Shown here piece by piece: positions 41,401 to 56,400 of a stretch of 64,000 nt of DNA. This DNA is from Mactromeris polynyma. Its lineage: Eukaryota > Mollusca > Bivalvia > Venerida > Mactridae. Positions within the stretch are counted from its first letter, which is position 1; each line of letters starts with the position of its first letter. Below the pieces are notes generated by a model that saw nothing but the letters and a program-made list of their open reading frames with translations, was not told the DNA's origin and did no database searches. The translations under genes were made by a program, and so were the position numbers. The DNA is taken from assembly GCA_032209605.1 (NCBI GenBank), contig JASFXZ010000015.1:1240001-1304000 (forward strand), in the 5' to 3' direction.

Positions 41401-44400
41401 AAAATCAAAATTAAAAAAAAAGAGGAAATTTTTCAATCTCAAATTTTTAAACTCTATTTGCATTACATATAACAGTCAGCTTTATAAATTAAATAATAAC
41501 ATAAATTTTCTCACATAAATCGTATCATACCCACAGAAAATCGTGGTAAAACAAAATGTTTCTTAAACAATTTGACAAAAAATCATGTTCAAGATGATTA
41601 AATGGTAACACTTATGCAACATGTATTAAACAAATAAAACGTGAAAAAAAGTATATTAAAATTGTTAAAGAAAACGTAGAATGCTTTGTAATCTATAATT
41701 ACCCCACCCCCCCCATAAGTTTTGTTTGAACTGGCCGATACCGAAAAGTAGTTGGCAACAACAACAGTGTTGTTTTTATAGTTGAAATTTCATATAAATA
41801 ACTTACAAAAATTCAATTATACTCTATTGCGACACAATACTGACAACATATATAACCCTAGTTAATACATACAGAAAATGACATCCTCCCAGTGATCCTT
41901 GCTGAGGGACTTGGAGCGCCGAGCGGCTTTTCTTTTAAACAACAATCCACGACTTTTCGACGGAGAATTCTCCTTATCCTCCTCAGTGGTAGATTGACTC
42001 GAAATTGCAAGTTGCTCCGCTCTGAAGTATCGTAAAAACATGCCATTAAAATCTAGGCTTTACACTTTATTTCCATCAACCTATTAACTTGTTTTTCCGT
42101 CTTATAAAGTTTTACCCTAAAGAGGTAATTGTTACATATGAGGCTATGGAATTGCATTTTATTACAGGTATGTGCATTCTGGGACAATATAGGTAGTACA
42201 GAAAGAGCTTGGAAAGATGATTTCAATGATACCAAATACTCAAAACACCAAAAATTTGAGTTACGGGTTCTGGAAATAGGGCGACGACTTGCTGTTTTGG
42301 GAACACAACCAATTTCCATGAATCTGAGCATTTTTTGGGGAAATGGTCAACTTCGGGAATAAGGGACCATAATGGCCCTTAATGGGTCACAATATCAACC
42401 AATGAAAGGCTTCGTTACAAGACATTTATGAAATAAACCTCTGGTAAAGGGTCAGGCAAAGTTCATTTCTATTGACTTACATCCGGACCTCATTAATTCA
42501 ACAACCTTCGATCCGAATATTTGAAAATTAAATGGTCTTTTTTGAAACTATGTATTATATAATTCAAAATGAAATTTCGGACCCCGACGAGTTACTGGTC
42601 CGTCAGTATTTTAAACATAGAACATACTGAAATATAGGCATTGGCATAACAGAGAATATCACAGAACGTACAGTAACATAGTAGACCTAACTTACCTGTT
42701 TTTATTTGGAATAATTCCCTTCTGTGTTTCTATATTGTTTCTACCCATACGTACAGCCAACCATGAGCCAACGACTCCACGAAATAGCGTATCTTTAATA
42801 TGAAAGATATCACCCTGGACGAAAGATAACTCCCCGGCCTCACGTTGTTCATGATTGAAGTGTGTTCTAATATAGAATGAGTCGCCGGCTTCGTGACTTG
42901 TCATAATTCTGTCAAAGTCTGAAACAAAATGATCACGGTAAGAAGCTTTTAACTATTGTCGCATATGGTCAACAAGTAACATGAGCTTAAAAGCTCTTGC
43001 GCTACTAACAAGGTAGCCAGCCACTAACAGGTGATAGCTTGTGGTCAAGATTTTAATAAAAATCTTTTCAATTTAAAAATATGAATGTCAAGATTTTGAC
43101 AAATTCTTTTCAATTTAAAAATACAAATGTCAATTTAAAAATATAAATACCAGCAGATTTAATTTTCAGAAGACCAATTAGGTTATGAAAATTTAACATG
43201 AGAAATTTTCTGGAAATGACATTGCTTAAAGAAGAGGATGGAAATCGTACAGCGGCGCTCAATTGGACTATAGCCATTTCAGTTTAGTGTCAATAAACTC
43301 CCAAGAGTCTTACAACAGCTCAGTGAAACCCGTCATGGATGAGTAATCAACCAGAGAGTAACTAAATCACCCCTGGCTCCCACCCCGTCACTTTCCTCTA
43401 GACCTCCAACATTGTCTGATCACTCACCTTCCTTCTTATATTGCACACCCAGTGTAACGGTTCCTTCGAGACTTGTTAAGTATGTGACAGCTTCTTCCCG
43501 AGTGGAACCAGCTACGTCCTTCTCGTTTGCCTAAAATGTATCACATTGTAATTGCTTAAACATCACAGTATCCATGAGGTACATGTATTAAAGTGACACC
43601 TCAATAATAAGACCATTGTTGGTTCTGAAGTTGGTCTTGAGAGGTGGTCTATTTATGGAGTTCAATAATGGAAGAAAAATTATAAATACTCCATGAAAAT
43701 AAGGTTTTGATTTCAATGTAGTTAGATAAATCTAACTCCAGATATACAGTAAAACTAACTTCATCAAAAACTCAATATCTGCAACTATCTTCATGCTCAA
43801 CACCTTTTTCCCCACGCTGACATTGAAATAAAATTATGGTTAATCCTTGAAAGTTCTGTGCTGAGTTAGTGAAAACATGCAATTTCATTAGATTGATCAA
43901 TGCCAACTTTTTCCTTAACTTTTCAGACCATATTGCAAACCTAAATGAGTTACTGCAAACTTGCAACTTCATGAACTAATCTAAGCGTGTTTGGATAAGC
44001 GTTTCCATTATACCATTCACATTGCAATGGTCCCTATAGAATGTTGACCCTTCAATAATTTACCTTCAAAATATGGTCCCCTTCAGTAACTCCCTGTTTG
44101 TCTGCCTCACTCCCAGGCTGCACTGATGCTATAAATATACCAGTCGAGTTCCCTCCAGCTAGACGGAGTCCCAGCCCCAGTTCTGGGTCTTTACGAAATG
44201 TACAAGCTCTCAGGTCGGGTCGAATATCTTTACGCTTCCCGACGTACCTCCTGAAGAATTGAAACAATACAATGAAACCAATTCCGATGACTTCTTCACA
44301 TTCAATCATCAATACTTTCATACCTATATAAAGCTAAACAAGAGATATCAACAAATTGTCACATTATTTCCAGAACGCCGTAACTTGTTTTTCGTCTTTT

Positions 44401-47400
44401 TGAGAAAAAGAACTTTCAAAGTTTTCCCTCTTGAGATAATTGTTACATACTGGTTTATGGAAAATTGCATATTATTTACAATATACAGTCAAACCTGTCT
44501 GTAAAGACCACCCATGGGAACAGCAAAATGTGGTCTTTGTTTACAGGTGGTCTCTATTAACAGATTAAATATCATTGAAAATGGTCTGACAGGAGATAAA
44601 ATTGGTGGTCTTTGCAGACAGGTTTTGCAATAGTGGTCTTTGTTCGCAGGTGGTCATTAACACAGGTTTGACTGTAGGTAGTACAGATAAAAAGACCTTA
44701 GAAAAACAATCTCAACAATACCAAACACTCAAAACCACCAAAAATTAGGGTTCTGGAAATAAGGCAAAGAAGTGACGAATGACTCGACTGCTTCACTGAC
44801 AATTTTTCGATGCCTTTAATGTCATTTTTATTATTATTAAGTTAATAGTAAAACATTTTCATTACATGTACCAGTATTTCTTGCATTTAAACCAGCACAT
44901 ATAACAGACAAATTTAATGCAAAATGGAGGTGGAGGATCAAACTACTTGAGATGCACATACCGAGGGCTCGACGCAACACTGTTGTAACTCCTATATAAA
45001 TACATAGGAGTTATGACAGTGTTGCGTTGAGCCCTCGAATTACATAGTCTTAAGTAAAATTAGTCAGTCATTTGTTCAGTTTTATGGGGAAGTATGGCCG
45101 GTCCTTTTGATAGGGGAAATTTGCCAATCACCAAATTTGGGAATTTATAAGGCTAAAATTTTAAATAATTTTACTGAAGGGGAATTTTCTTTCTAATTAG
45201 GGTGGAAATTTATACTTTTTTCTTTGGGAAATGGGGCCCCATTAGCTGAATCTCCCCAGGGAAAATATGTGTTTGTTGCAGTGACCAAGGTAAACATCTC
45301 CAAATCTCTATTTACCAGGTAAAATGCATTTAAGAGACTCCTATATATAAATAAGATATTTTCATCCATTCTAGGGAATAATGCTCAAATGTTTAATCAT
45401 TTCAGTGGAATCATTGTTTTGATATTTTCGCTGTTACTATGGAAAAGCTTGTTGCCATGGATACATACTCTTCATGATGTCTGCGTAGAAGTCCAGTATC
45501 AGGTTCATCATGAACAGTTGCATAATTACTGTGAGATTTTTGTTTTCGTAGATCTTCCCGGTCGCTATAGTAACCATCCTTGGCTGGACTCGTTGACCTT
45601 AATGGGGAATCTGTAAAAAACAAAACAAGAAATTATAAGTGGAACAGATGGATGCTCCCCGATGTATGTACAGTAAAACCTCATAATAAGACCACCTTTG
45701 GGACCCTTGAAAACTGGTCTTCTTATTGAGGTGGTCTTAATATTGAGGTTGAATAATGAGCAAAACTGTGAAAATGGGACTTGAAAATTGTATTCTTAAT
45801 TTTGAGGTGGTCTTATTATTGAGTTGGTCTTCAAGTGAGTTTTAATGTATATGATTGATCATCGCACCGGAAAGTGCTGACAGTATACACATCTCCTCTC
45901 GGTATTGAAGCTTTCCATTAAGTTTCATCGAATTTCGACTCTTGTCCCAATATCAACCAATGAAAGGCTTCGTTACAAGTCATTTATGAAATGCATGTGT
46001 GATAAAACCATATCTGTCCATTACCATCGGGAGCACCTCTAAACGCACTTTAAATTTTTGAGCTTGAATTTTTTTTTCTGGCACATTAATAACCTGGAAT
46101 TCCGGAAAAACCCAGAAGACTCACATCCCTGTTCTTTTAAAAATTCTATTTTTAAATCTATCACTCACTGTCTTGTATCCCTGACGGAAGAGGAGGTCTC
46201 GGCGGTACAGCCTCGTGATCGTAAATATATCGACCATCGTATCGTGAATGCGGACTGTTAGCCGGGTAGGCTCCGGGCGGAATGTCTTGTGGAGAAAACT
46301 GGGCCTTGTAGTGACTCTCCTCGGGGTTCGAGTGAGGTCGATACAAGTTAATATTGTCTGTATGTTTTTCTGGAATGCTTTGCATGGTACCGTAACCAAG
46401 GGAATACTCTGGAAGATAAAAAAATAAAAATAAATAGTTTAGGGAGAAAGACAAACTAGTCTTTATTTCATGCCTTACGGTGGTTTACTGCAGAATAACA
46501 GTGGATTATTATCTAATCAACTCGCAGTGAAATTAAGATAATGGTGTCATATAAAAGAAAATACTGAGCCCTTAAATCGGGAAATTTTATGTACTTTCCC
46601 AGTAAAAAATAAAAAAGGACCAAAATGAAGCATTAAATAATTAGAATATTTGTATGTTTCAGTGTAGAACTGCGATATTTCACCTCATGACTTAAATTTT
46701 CACACTTATAGCCATGCTACTCGTAAAATTATTCCATCCCCTGCTCACTTTAATCTTACACAAAACATACAAATATCTTTGTATGTATAAAGAAGCATAT
46801 AGACTAATTTCACTTTCACCCGAAAAATTTATTATTATTGCATTCATCTTTGTTGCAATCAGAAAATGTATCCAATCAAACTGGTAACGACGCACATATT
46901 GACGTTCCAAAAATGATCACTTCTCCTTAAGTCTTCCCACTTCTCCCTAATTTGACTGGAGGGAGAAGTCACTTCTCCCAAAAATTTCAGCCTAGTGAGA
47001 GCCCTGCCACTAGAGATAAAATTTTATGCACAAGATATTATTACTGAGCAGGAAGCACCTTTGTGCAATGCTCTTCAAACGGAGGCACGTTTACACTATT
47101 TGTCTGCTTGTTGTCGGTCAAAAACGCAAGACAGACCGATTAGACTGAAATCGAGAGTTTTTTTTGCAATAAGCATCAACATGCAGTTTGATGCATGGTG
47201 ACTTATTCATAGACTGGAAGCGTAGCACGCTCAGGTGTCAAAACATTAGGTCATAGTTCAATAAGACCACAATCTTACCGTCATCTTTTCTTTTTTCTTC
47301 ATTTCGCTTCTTTGTAATAATCAACTGTAGTTTATCCTTGGATTTCTCAACTAATTTCTTTGCATCAACTAGAGATATGCTTTCTATTGGTGAAGAGTTT

Positions 47401-50400
47401 ATCTGAAATGTATCAAAAATACATATCAATACATTGACTACAGTGCTTTTTCTATGATTTTGCAGGAAAAAATCTCCCGGTCAAATTTGGAATATTTTTC
47501 AGTGTAAATCAACAAAATTGTGAAAAAATTGCATTGAAAAATATTTTGAAACATTTATTAATAATGAACTACAATACCAGTCTCATAGTTCCACTGTTTC
47601 TAAAGATAATGCAAATATTTCATGTTAAGGTTAAGTTCACTGAAAACAATGACCTTGCCTCTTCAAATAGGTCATTGAAATGAGAACCAATGAAAACATT
47701 CGACACAAAAAAACGACCAATCAAAAACAAAGTACCTTTAGAATAGTGTCGCCTTCTTTCAATCCACCTTCCTGAGCAGCTAGGCTGTTTGGTATAATTT
47801 CTTTGATAAAAAATCGACATCCAAGTACAACACCATATTCTGTAAAAACAGATAAAAAAATTCTCGTGTTAATTATGTCACGTAATGACTTCACATTACG
47901 GCGAGAAAAAAATTGTGAATTTGTAACATCACACATAACCTTAACAAGAAGCCCTTAAAACGGTAGTTGTTTCAATACATCTCGTCTTTTATTTCTTGGG
48001 TACAGTCAAACCTGTCTGTAAAGACCACCCATGGGAACAGCAAAATGTGGTCTTTGTTTACAGGTGGTCTCTATTAACAGATTAAATATCATTGAAAATG
48101 GTCTGATGGGAGATAAAATTGGTGGTCTTTGCAGACAGGTTTTGCAATAGTGGTCTTTGTTCGCAGGTGGTCTTTAACACAGGTTTGACTGTATATGCAT
48201 AAAAAGAATCTATAACTGGCTTCATGTCGTGGATGGAAATATTCAGCTCTTGGGTAACTGTAACATTCCCGCTGAAACAGTAATCCTTGTGTCTGATATT
48301 TCTATCCGTACCGGAAGCTGTTGAAAGAATCTTATAAAAATAAATTTTACCATCTTTTCTGTTTCTTTTAGAAAGAGTGACTTTCAATGGAGGAGTTTCA
48401 TTCTCTAATGAAGCTGGAAGAACAATCCGCCTTCTTACTACCTGTAAAATACGAAATAACCAATCAGATTTCTTGTTACATTTAAATCAACCAATCAGAT
48501 CAAAGGAAACACATATTGAAATTTAAATGTAGATTTACATCAACCAATCAAATCACACATCTCAGAAAACACACCAAAATCTCATTTTACATTCAAATTA
48601 ACCAATCAAATTACTTGTAAAACATAAAACATTCAAATTATCTGTAACATATAGAAACCATTCAACTGGACACGAACACCAGACTTAAGAAATCCAATCT
48701 TATTAACGAACATCTACATGTTTCTATAACTGTGTTGCTTTACGTTGGAGCTTTACACTCGTAGTCCAACCGTATATCAGTTATGTATGGACGTCAGTTG
48801 ACCTAACCAGTGTTCCTGGGTTACCAACCAGTGCCAACTACAGTAAAATCTCAATAATAAGACCACCCTTTGGACCCTTGAAAACTGGCCTTCATATTGA
48901 GGTTGAATAAGAGCAAAACAGTAAAAATGGTGTTCTTAATTCTGAGGTGGTCTTTAAGAGAGGTTTTACAGTAGTTCTTTTGCCAATATGAATCAAATGT
49001 GAAGGACATACGATTTAGGAAGTATTATTTTCAAGCAAATTGTCACGGAAATGGTAACCCCAGTGCCGGATTTGAACCTATGACCCCCTAGATTGGAAGT
49101 CAAGTGTATTACCGACTGAGCTTACCCATTGGGGTAGAATATAAGTTATGCCAGTCTTTCAAATATTGTTGATATTTTAGCACAGCCATTACGCTCGAGT
49201 TTGGTGATGGTGGAAATGTTAGAGTGTATATTGTATACATACCAGATGCACTGTAGATCCACTGTCCTTTAGAACAGATATTGCTGTAGAATGGTCAACG
49301 TTCTCTAATGATATATTATTCACACTTAGAACTCGGTCGTTTATTCTGAAATTTAGGGAGAGACAGAAAATGTTACAACCAGTCTTTGCTTATTTATATA
49401 GTCTGGTTTACATGAAAATGACGTCACGTCACTGTGGTGTAGTGGTTAGCATAACGGACCGGCAATCCGTAGACCTGGGTTCGATTCCCGGTAGCGCCAT
49501 TGACAGATTTTTCGTGTTTCTCAAACATGACTTTATTTTAGTATTGTCTTACAGATAACAGTAAATATCAACATATTGAATAGAAAGTATTCATTAATGA
49601 AAATTTGTGGCATAAATATTGCCGAATCCCAGAATTTTCTTTTGTCCTGATGAACAGATATTTCAACATAAATATTACAGTTACTATGGTTATCGTATAG
49701 ACATTTTTTACACAATGATTCTCCAATGAACTTTTATTATTAAATATTCTCATAATTTAGAGACAGGTTAAAGGCAATGATCACAGACCTGTTGTATCTA
49801 ACTGAAGCATATAAAAGGGTCCACTTACTGTAATTTACCCTCGGCTGGCCCCGCTTTGAGAACATCTGAGATTGCTATAGAAGGGTCACCGTTGGCAAAG
49901 TGGGGATTGTCCCGCCCACCACTGACGGCGATCCCGAAACCAAACCCGGGCACCTGTAACATACATTCCAACATTACACAAGATGTTTGAAACCCAGGCC
50001 ATGATAAATCAACTTCTTAGTTTAATTCACTCAATCATTTGTCATAAATTGTGAAACAAGTTATAATATCTATATAATAACTAATATCAGGGGTACCACT
50101 AGGTACTGAATCTCAAGTGTCATTTTGATATTTTTTGGTATGGATTTTACCATTTCATAGCCACATTACCAATAATTTAGAGCCAGGGCACTTGAGCCAA
50201 ACAGACCACCATGGCTATATCAGAATACTCAACACTTTTATCATTTGTCTATCACAAATTTTACACAACCCATAAAAATCACAAACCTCCAGACTTTATC
50301 AAAACATCAAAGTTTTACAAACAGTTGCAAATTATTTGAGAGGATTATGAAATGAGCCGTTCCATGATTAAATCTGTATTAGTGACCAAAAATCAGTTTT

Positions 50401-53400
50401 CAGGTTTTTATATTTTCTACCAGATATATTTTTCTTTCTTTCATTTAATACACTTTGTTTGTGACATCAAAATTTCATCATTACCAGCAACACAACTATA
50501 GGCTTTGTCATGGAAGCGTCCAAATCCCTAACAAAAACACCCTACTTGCGAACAGTTAAAAATCAATTGTACATACCCGGGTGAGTGCCACCTTATGTGT
50601 CTCCCAAACCACATTGTCTGAACTCTGAAAGTAGAAAATAAATCATTTTGAATATCAGTGCCATAGGAAGTTACCTTTATATTTCTAATGCTAAGCTGTC
50701 AAAGAAAAGAAACCATGAAATGAATAAAGCGAAGGACTTCAAACCTAGAAATTTTGAGTCCCTGACTCCCTTTTCATTCTAGGGACTCCCATTTTCAACT
50801 TACGGTGCATATCTGGGACCCTACAAATGTACTAAGGACCCCCAATTTGTCAAACACAAGGGTCCAATGACCCCTAGCTGAAAATCCTAGGGAAAACCCT
50901 GCCAAGGTGTTCTGACCTTGACCAAACAATCAAACAAATAACCAATATTAACTTTAAATCAAATCAAAATATTTACCTCACTGACAAGAATGTTAGTCCT
51001 CATATCAAAAACAACACAACACACAAAATACAAACAACATTAAACAAAATCTGAAATTCTAATCAAAATATTTCATTTTTATGAAAATTTTGGGTAAAAT
51101 TGAGACATCAATAATTCTTATGACATTAGATAGAAAATAACCCCCGAAGGCAATATATGTAATATCAATATCACCTACTTCAATCTCAGCAGTGTTATCA
51201 CCTCAAGGGTGATAACTCATAATATTACATAAAATGTCTCGTCAAAATTAGCAACCCTGGAATTTCCAGCCATCTTAATTACCATTAGATGTTTATCAGT
51301 AAACATAACACTTATATCTACAAGCTATTTGCCTACTAATTAACTCCCTTAATGCCCTACAGCAGTTTTGTTTAGATTGTCTCCCTTGTTTGGTAATTAC
51401 AGAGTTGTCACCCTTTGTAAAGTAAAAAAAAAAAAGTAAAATAATTTGATATTGAATAGAAATAATTATCTATTAATTAATATAGGAATGATATGATAAA
51501 GAAATGGCAAGAAGGAAAGAAGGAAAAAAGAAGGAACAAGAAAGAAAAAGAAGAGAAAAAGAAGGAAAAAAGAAGGAAAAAGAAGAAAAAAAGAAGGAAA
51601 AATGGAACAGTGTAATGTCATCAATCAATCGATATTGTGTTATACATAATTATTCTTAAACTATTTAAATGTTGCACAAGTTGATATAAATTCTGTTTTG
51701 TTTTGTTCATATTAGCTGTAATTTAGTTTACATATCAAATATTTAAAAAAAACTGTCGTAATTTCAGACAGACAAATTGAATATTATGACAAAATAATAT
51801 GGAAAAGTATGCCGACTTTACAAATAATCCTTAATCAATAATCAATTTAAGAAGAATTATTGAACACAGAAAATAGAATTACCAGTATTAAAAAATGTAT
51901 AAATTGTAATTTATTAAACTGATTATCAACTTAGTGATTCAACGGCATATTTTCGTCTTTTTGGGTGAAAATCAAAGAATTTTTTAAGTCTCATTAATCA
52001 AAATGTTTGAAATGTTTTTTATTGAGAGATTAAAAAAATGAATCACATTAATCCATCACAGCATGCATTTAATATTTACTATGATTGATCCAATTTCAAA
52101 CAGATTTATTATAAGTCAATACTTTTAATTCAAACATATTTATTAAGCTTGATTGTGAAAACTTTAAGTGCAATACTAATACAATGTTTGTAATCATAAC
52201 GAAAAACTGCTATCCCCTGATATGAAGATTTGGAAAAAATATTTTTTTTTACTAAAAAAATAACAATTATTAATTCAAACATTTAGTATTCATTAATGCA
52301 ATGTTTAGTTTGCTTAGTATTTGTTAATTCTAAGAGAGACATGGAGTTTTTTTTTAAAACTGGAGCATGAAGGCTGGGCTTATCAGTCAGTCAAATATAA
52401 TCGGGGTCAGGTTGAGACTTTTCAAGTCATAAGGGTGGAGAAGGAACAGATGGGCACCTGGGTCGATCCCCGGACCTTCTACAAGCCAACTGGACAGTGT
52501 CTTCACAAATTCTATATTCAATGTGGGAGTCAAACCCGCAGTATAGTGACCTTAACCACTGGGTCATCTGTAGGCCACACAATACATGCATATATTAACA
52601 GTGAAAGGTACAAATATATACACTTTATAACATAATTCTTCTGATTAAAGTAAATCAAATATTGCAATAAGAGATTCTTTTACACAGAGAGCAATGTTAA
52701 TGTCGTTTGACATAAGTAACTCAACAATCCCGACACCACATTGTTAGAAATTTACACCTACATTATTTGGTATGGGAAGAATTTCCCCACCAAAATGTTC
52801 AATATACTGAATGAATCATTCTACCACACAGAGACAAGTTCAGATACCCTACAACTACAGTACTACACCAGAAATCCCACAAAATTTCAAACATTTCGTA
52901 AATAAGCAAATTCTTACCTTTAACTGATTAGCACGACACAAATTTTTGGGTATAACTCTCATTTTTTTATCCAAAATTCATTGATACAACGGAATAATGG
53001 AATAACCCTTAATTTCGGACGAAATAATAAATACTTCCAAAAATAGAGACTATGTGAAGTATTTATAAATAGCATTTAGAAACGAAATTGCAAAACAATT
53101 TAAACTTTCGTTGTTCAATCACTCAACATGATAATTTCATACAATCCTCAAAAAAAATTCACAGCTGCAATGAAACCTTTCTCAACATTATCTACAACCA
53201 AGTCTTATCAGTTCTAGTGTGCATTCTGTAAAATCTCATAATTTGTAACTTTCATCAAAATGTTCACATTCCACACAAATTACATAATTTCGAGGTCATT
53301 TCCTGTTTTATAAACCTCAACCACCGATGATGTTAATCACAAAGTTACTAAATATACATCCTATGCAATATTACATGTTACAATCAGGAATCTATAAATA

Positions 53401-56400
53401 GATGTCCAATTTCATTTCAGGTTTCCATTTTTCGTCTAATAATATCTTTCAATTTTGCTTTTTATTCTGCGTCTCGATATGCCACAAACTTTATCCTGTC
53501 TTTAAAATCAAAATCCTATACAGAGCTTTTTATCTCCAATTAACACAATCAATCTACATGCCTATACATCAAATATAGATATTATTAATTAAGAAAGCGT
53601 TCAATTAATATGTTAATTAATCAAACAGCCATCAATCACAAAATGTCCACAAAAAAAATTCATAGCATTTTTTATCACATATAAAATAAATCTGAATCTA
53701 ATCATTTAACGCAGTGAAACATTCAATTATGTTGTCATTATATAGTTTTTTTGCCACTTTGTACAAAAAAATCACCAGTGTTTAGCAATTTTAAAGGTCA
53801 AAATCCATACCGACCAATCAGATGACAGGATAGCCAAACCACTGACCAATCAAATTGTCAAGAATTTTAATAAGTCAGTAAAACTGATTATTAAGTGTTA
53901 TAGTTTAATTTGTTTGATGTCTGGGGCTGATAAAGGGTTAACAACCCCTAAGCTTGCATGTGTGGCCAGATAGACTAGATGAGGTGTAAAATTGCAAAAA
54001 AAAGCACATTCATTTGCAAACAAATACTCTAATTATGCGACAAACAAGATTATTATCCTACCCTAATTACATTCTGTTACATAATTGAATACAAGTATAG
54101 GTGTTGATAGTCTATTCAAATATTAATCAGCATAACAATGTAGCAATGATATGTCGAATGTGAAAAATTACCAATGAAAATCATTTTATTATGCACATGC
54201 TAATTGAATGAAAAATGTTGTTATTTAGAATAATAGTTTTGAAAAACATGGAAATATGAACCAGCTGGGTATATGTTGGCTATTTTGGGAAGATGACCCA
54301 TACCCTTCAAATTGGGATTTTTTGCACATTATTCTTAGAAATTTGGAACAAAATCTAAAAAAAGATTTTAGGAATAAAATTAAAGGATGTAGCGATTAAT
54401 TAATTAACAATGGCTTTATATATATAAACTGCCTGTGAGATAAAAGCCTCTAACTTTGTCAAGTTTTGGCTTAATTGAACCAAAACTTTTTTGAGATTTA
54501 TTGGGAATTTTAACAGTTCAAACTAAAGAGGGTATTTAGAGTAATTTTTTACTCCAACACAGTATAACGAAAGACATACTCATTATAATAAATACGGTAA
54601 TTTTTGACAATGTATCAACTGAAAGTGCATTTATTGTACTATTCACGCCCCTGAGCTTTGGATATAACCAACGGTAACATGAAACTGCTGACAGACGATA
54701 CATGTAACACACACTTAAAACCAAGATTTCAACTAGTATGCAGAATATCTTAACACGATCACAATGACAACGGAAGTCTAATATGCACATCGAGGTGCGA
54801 TTTAAGTAGAACCAGTCAGTCGACAAAAAAAATTAAGAAGCAGATAAACCAGTCTACATTTTCATCCAGGTCATTGACGCTATTTTAGGCCCTGAGACTC
54901 GCTTATACAACTGACCATGTGTCCCAAGAACCGGGAAATCCCTGAATAAACTGAATCTCTATTAAGCATTAATATTCAACTGAAAATGAAACCGACCTCG
55001 GATACATTGCCATATACTTAGTATAATTCTAACAAGTTAAACAAATAATCATTAATATTTAAGAGTACTTTTACTATATGCATTGACATTACCATCAATT
55101 CCATCAGGAATTCTCATTCTTAAGTCTACAAAGGACTGTCGCCTTTAGCAGTAAACATTAACTATCCTGAGGGACAAACACTGCTCTACTGACTTCCAAC
55201 ATATATATCTGATAACATTCAAAAGGGGTATACAATATTCATTGAGGACTACAGGTATCAAGATGAACTGTAAGTATTGTCATAATCAGAGGTCAGAATG
55301 ATTATTGGTTAAAAAACGAGGAAAAGTTCAAAAATATTGAAAAACTGCCAACACTAACACATTTTTTTCCGCATCTATTTGACCCAATCAGACAACTTTT
55401 ATTTCACAATTTGTTGTCCAATATGACAAAAATCGTCAGGAAAGTAGAAAGATTTTTCGCAGCTAGCTCAAGCTGACCATTCACAAGAATAATGAGAAGG
55501 AAATTGCTTCATGAATTATAAGCAAGATCGGCAACCTTCGGGAATTGTTGGAAGTGACCCACAATGCATGACTGATGAATTCAGTGACGTGGATGGTGAC
55601 ATTGAATATGGATGAACCTGCAGTACGTCAAGATCAAATTGACATCGGGAAAGTCAGAGCTTTACCAGTAACTATAATAATGCCTACAGCATTATAAGGC
55701 AAGGAATTTATTATAAAGACCGTCAAATCAGGTGTTCCACTAGGGGCTGAATCTCAAGGTTCATTTTGATAATGTTTGACCATATTTATCATTTTATAGC
55801 TAAATTACCTATAATTTAGAGAAAAATTGACTCTTCAGTCAGAATCCTGAGGGTCAAAATGTGGATTTTGGAAAATTCCAGGGATCAAAGGGTGAACTCC
55901 AGGGTCAAATGAAACCCCTGCTAATGCCTAGCGTTATAAGGAAAGGAAGTCATTTTAAGGACCATCAAATGTTGTGGCTTAGGGATCAAACTTGTAACCT
56001 TGTGTATACCAGGAATACGTCAAATCATAGAGCCATCCGGTTGATTAATACATGAAGAGGTCATTCAAAGATATACACTGATTTAAAATTAGTTAACAAT
56101 ACCGTTCTTGCATACAATTATAAAACATTATGTCTATTCAGGTTAACATGTTTTTATTGGTTGAATAACTCATAATTTAGTTAATAACCATTATAAAGGT
56201 AAATATAAAAGACAATTACTTATATTTATTTTTCAGTGTTTAAACATGTCACATCAAGAACTCAATTAAAACTGAAAGCAATTGCAAATATACCATACAC
56301 ACATTAACATATTTTTCTTAATTAAATTATCAATAATAGTTGATAAAGTTATTCATTATAGACTCCAATTAATTGCCTTTGTAGTCGTTAATTAATACAC

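Noticed and set aside
52321..52635. 104-codon plus-strand frame
   Set aside because: It overlaps a degenerate SINE-like element on the other strand.
54536..54826. 96-codon minus-strand frame rich in C, Y and W
   Set aside because: Composition is typical of chance frames in AT-rich DNA; no start context or splice fit.
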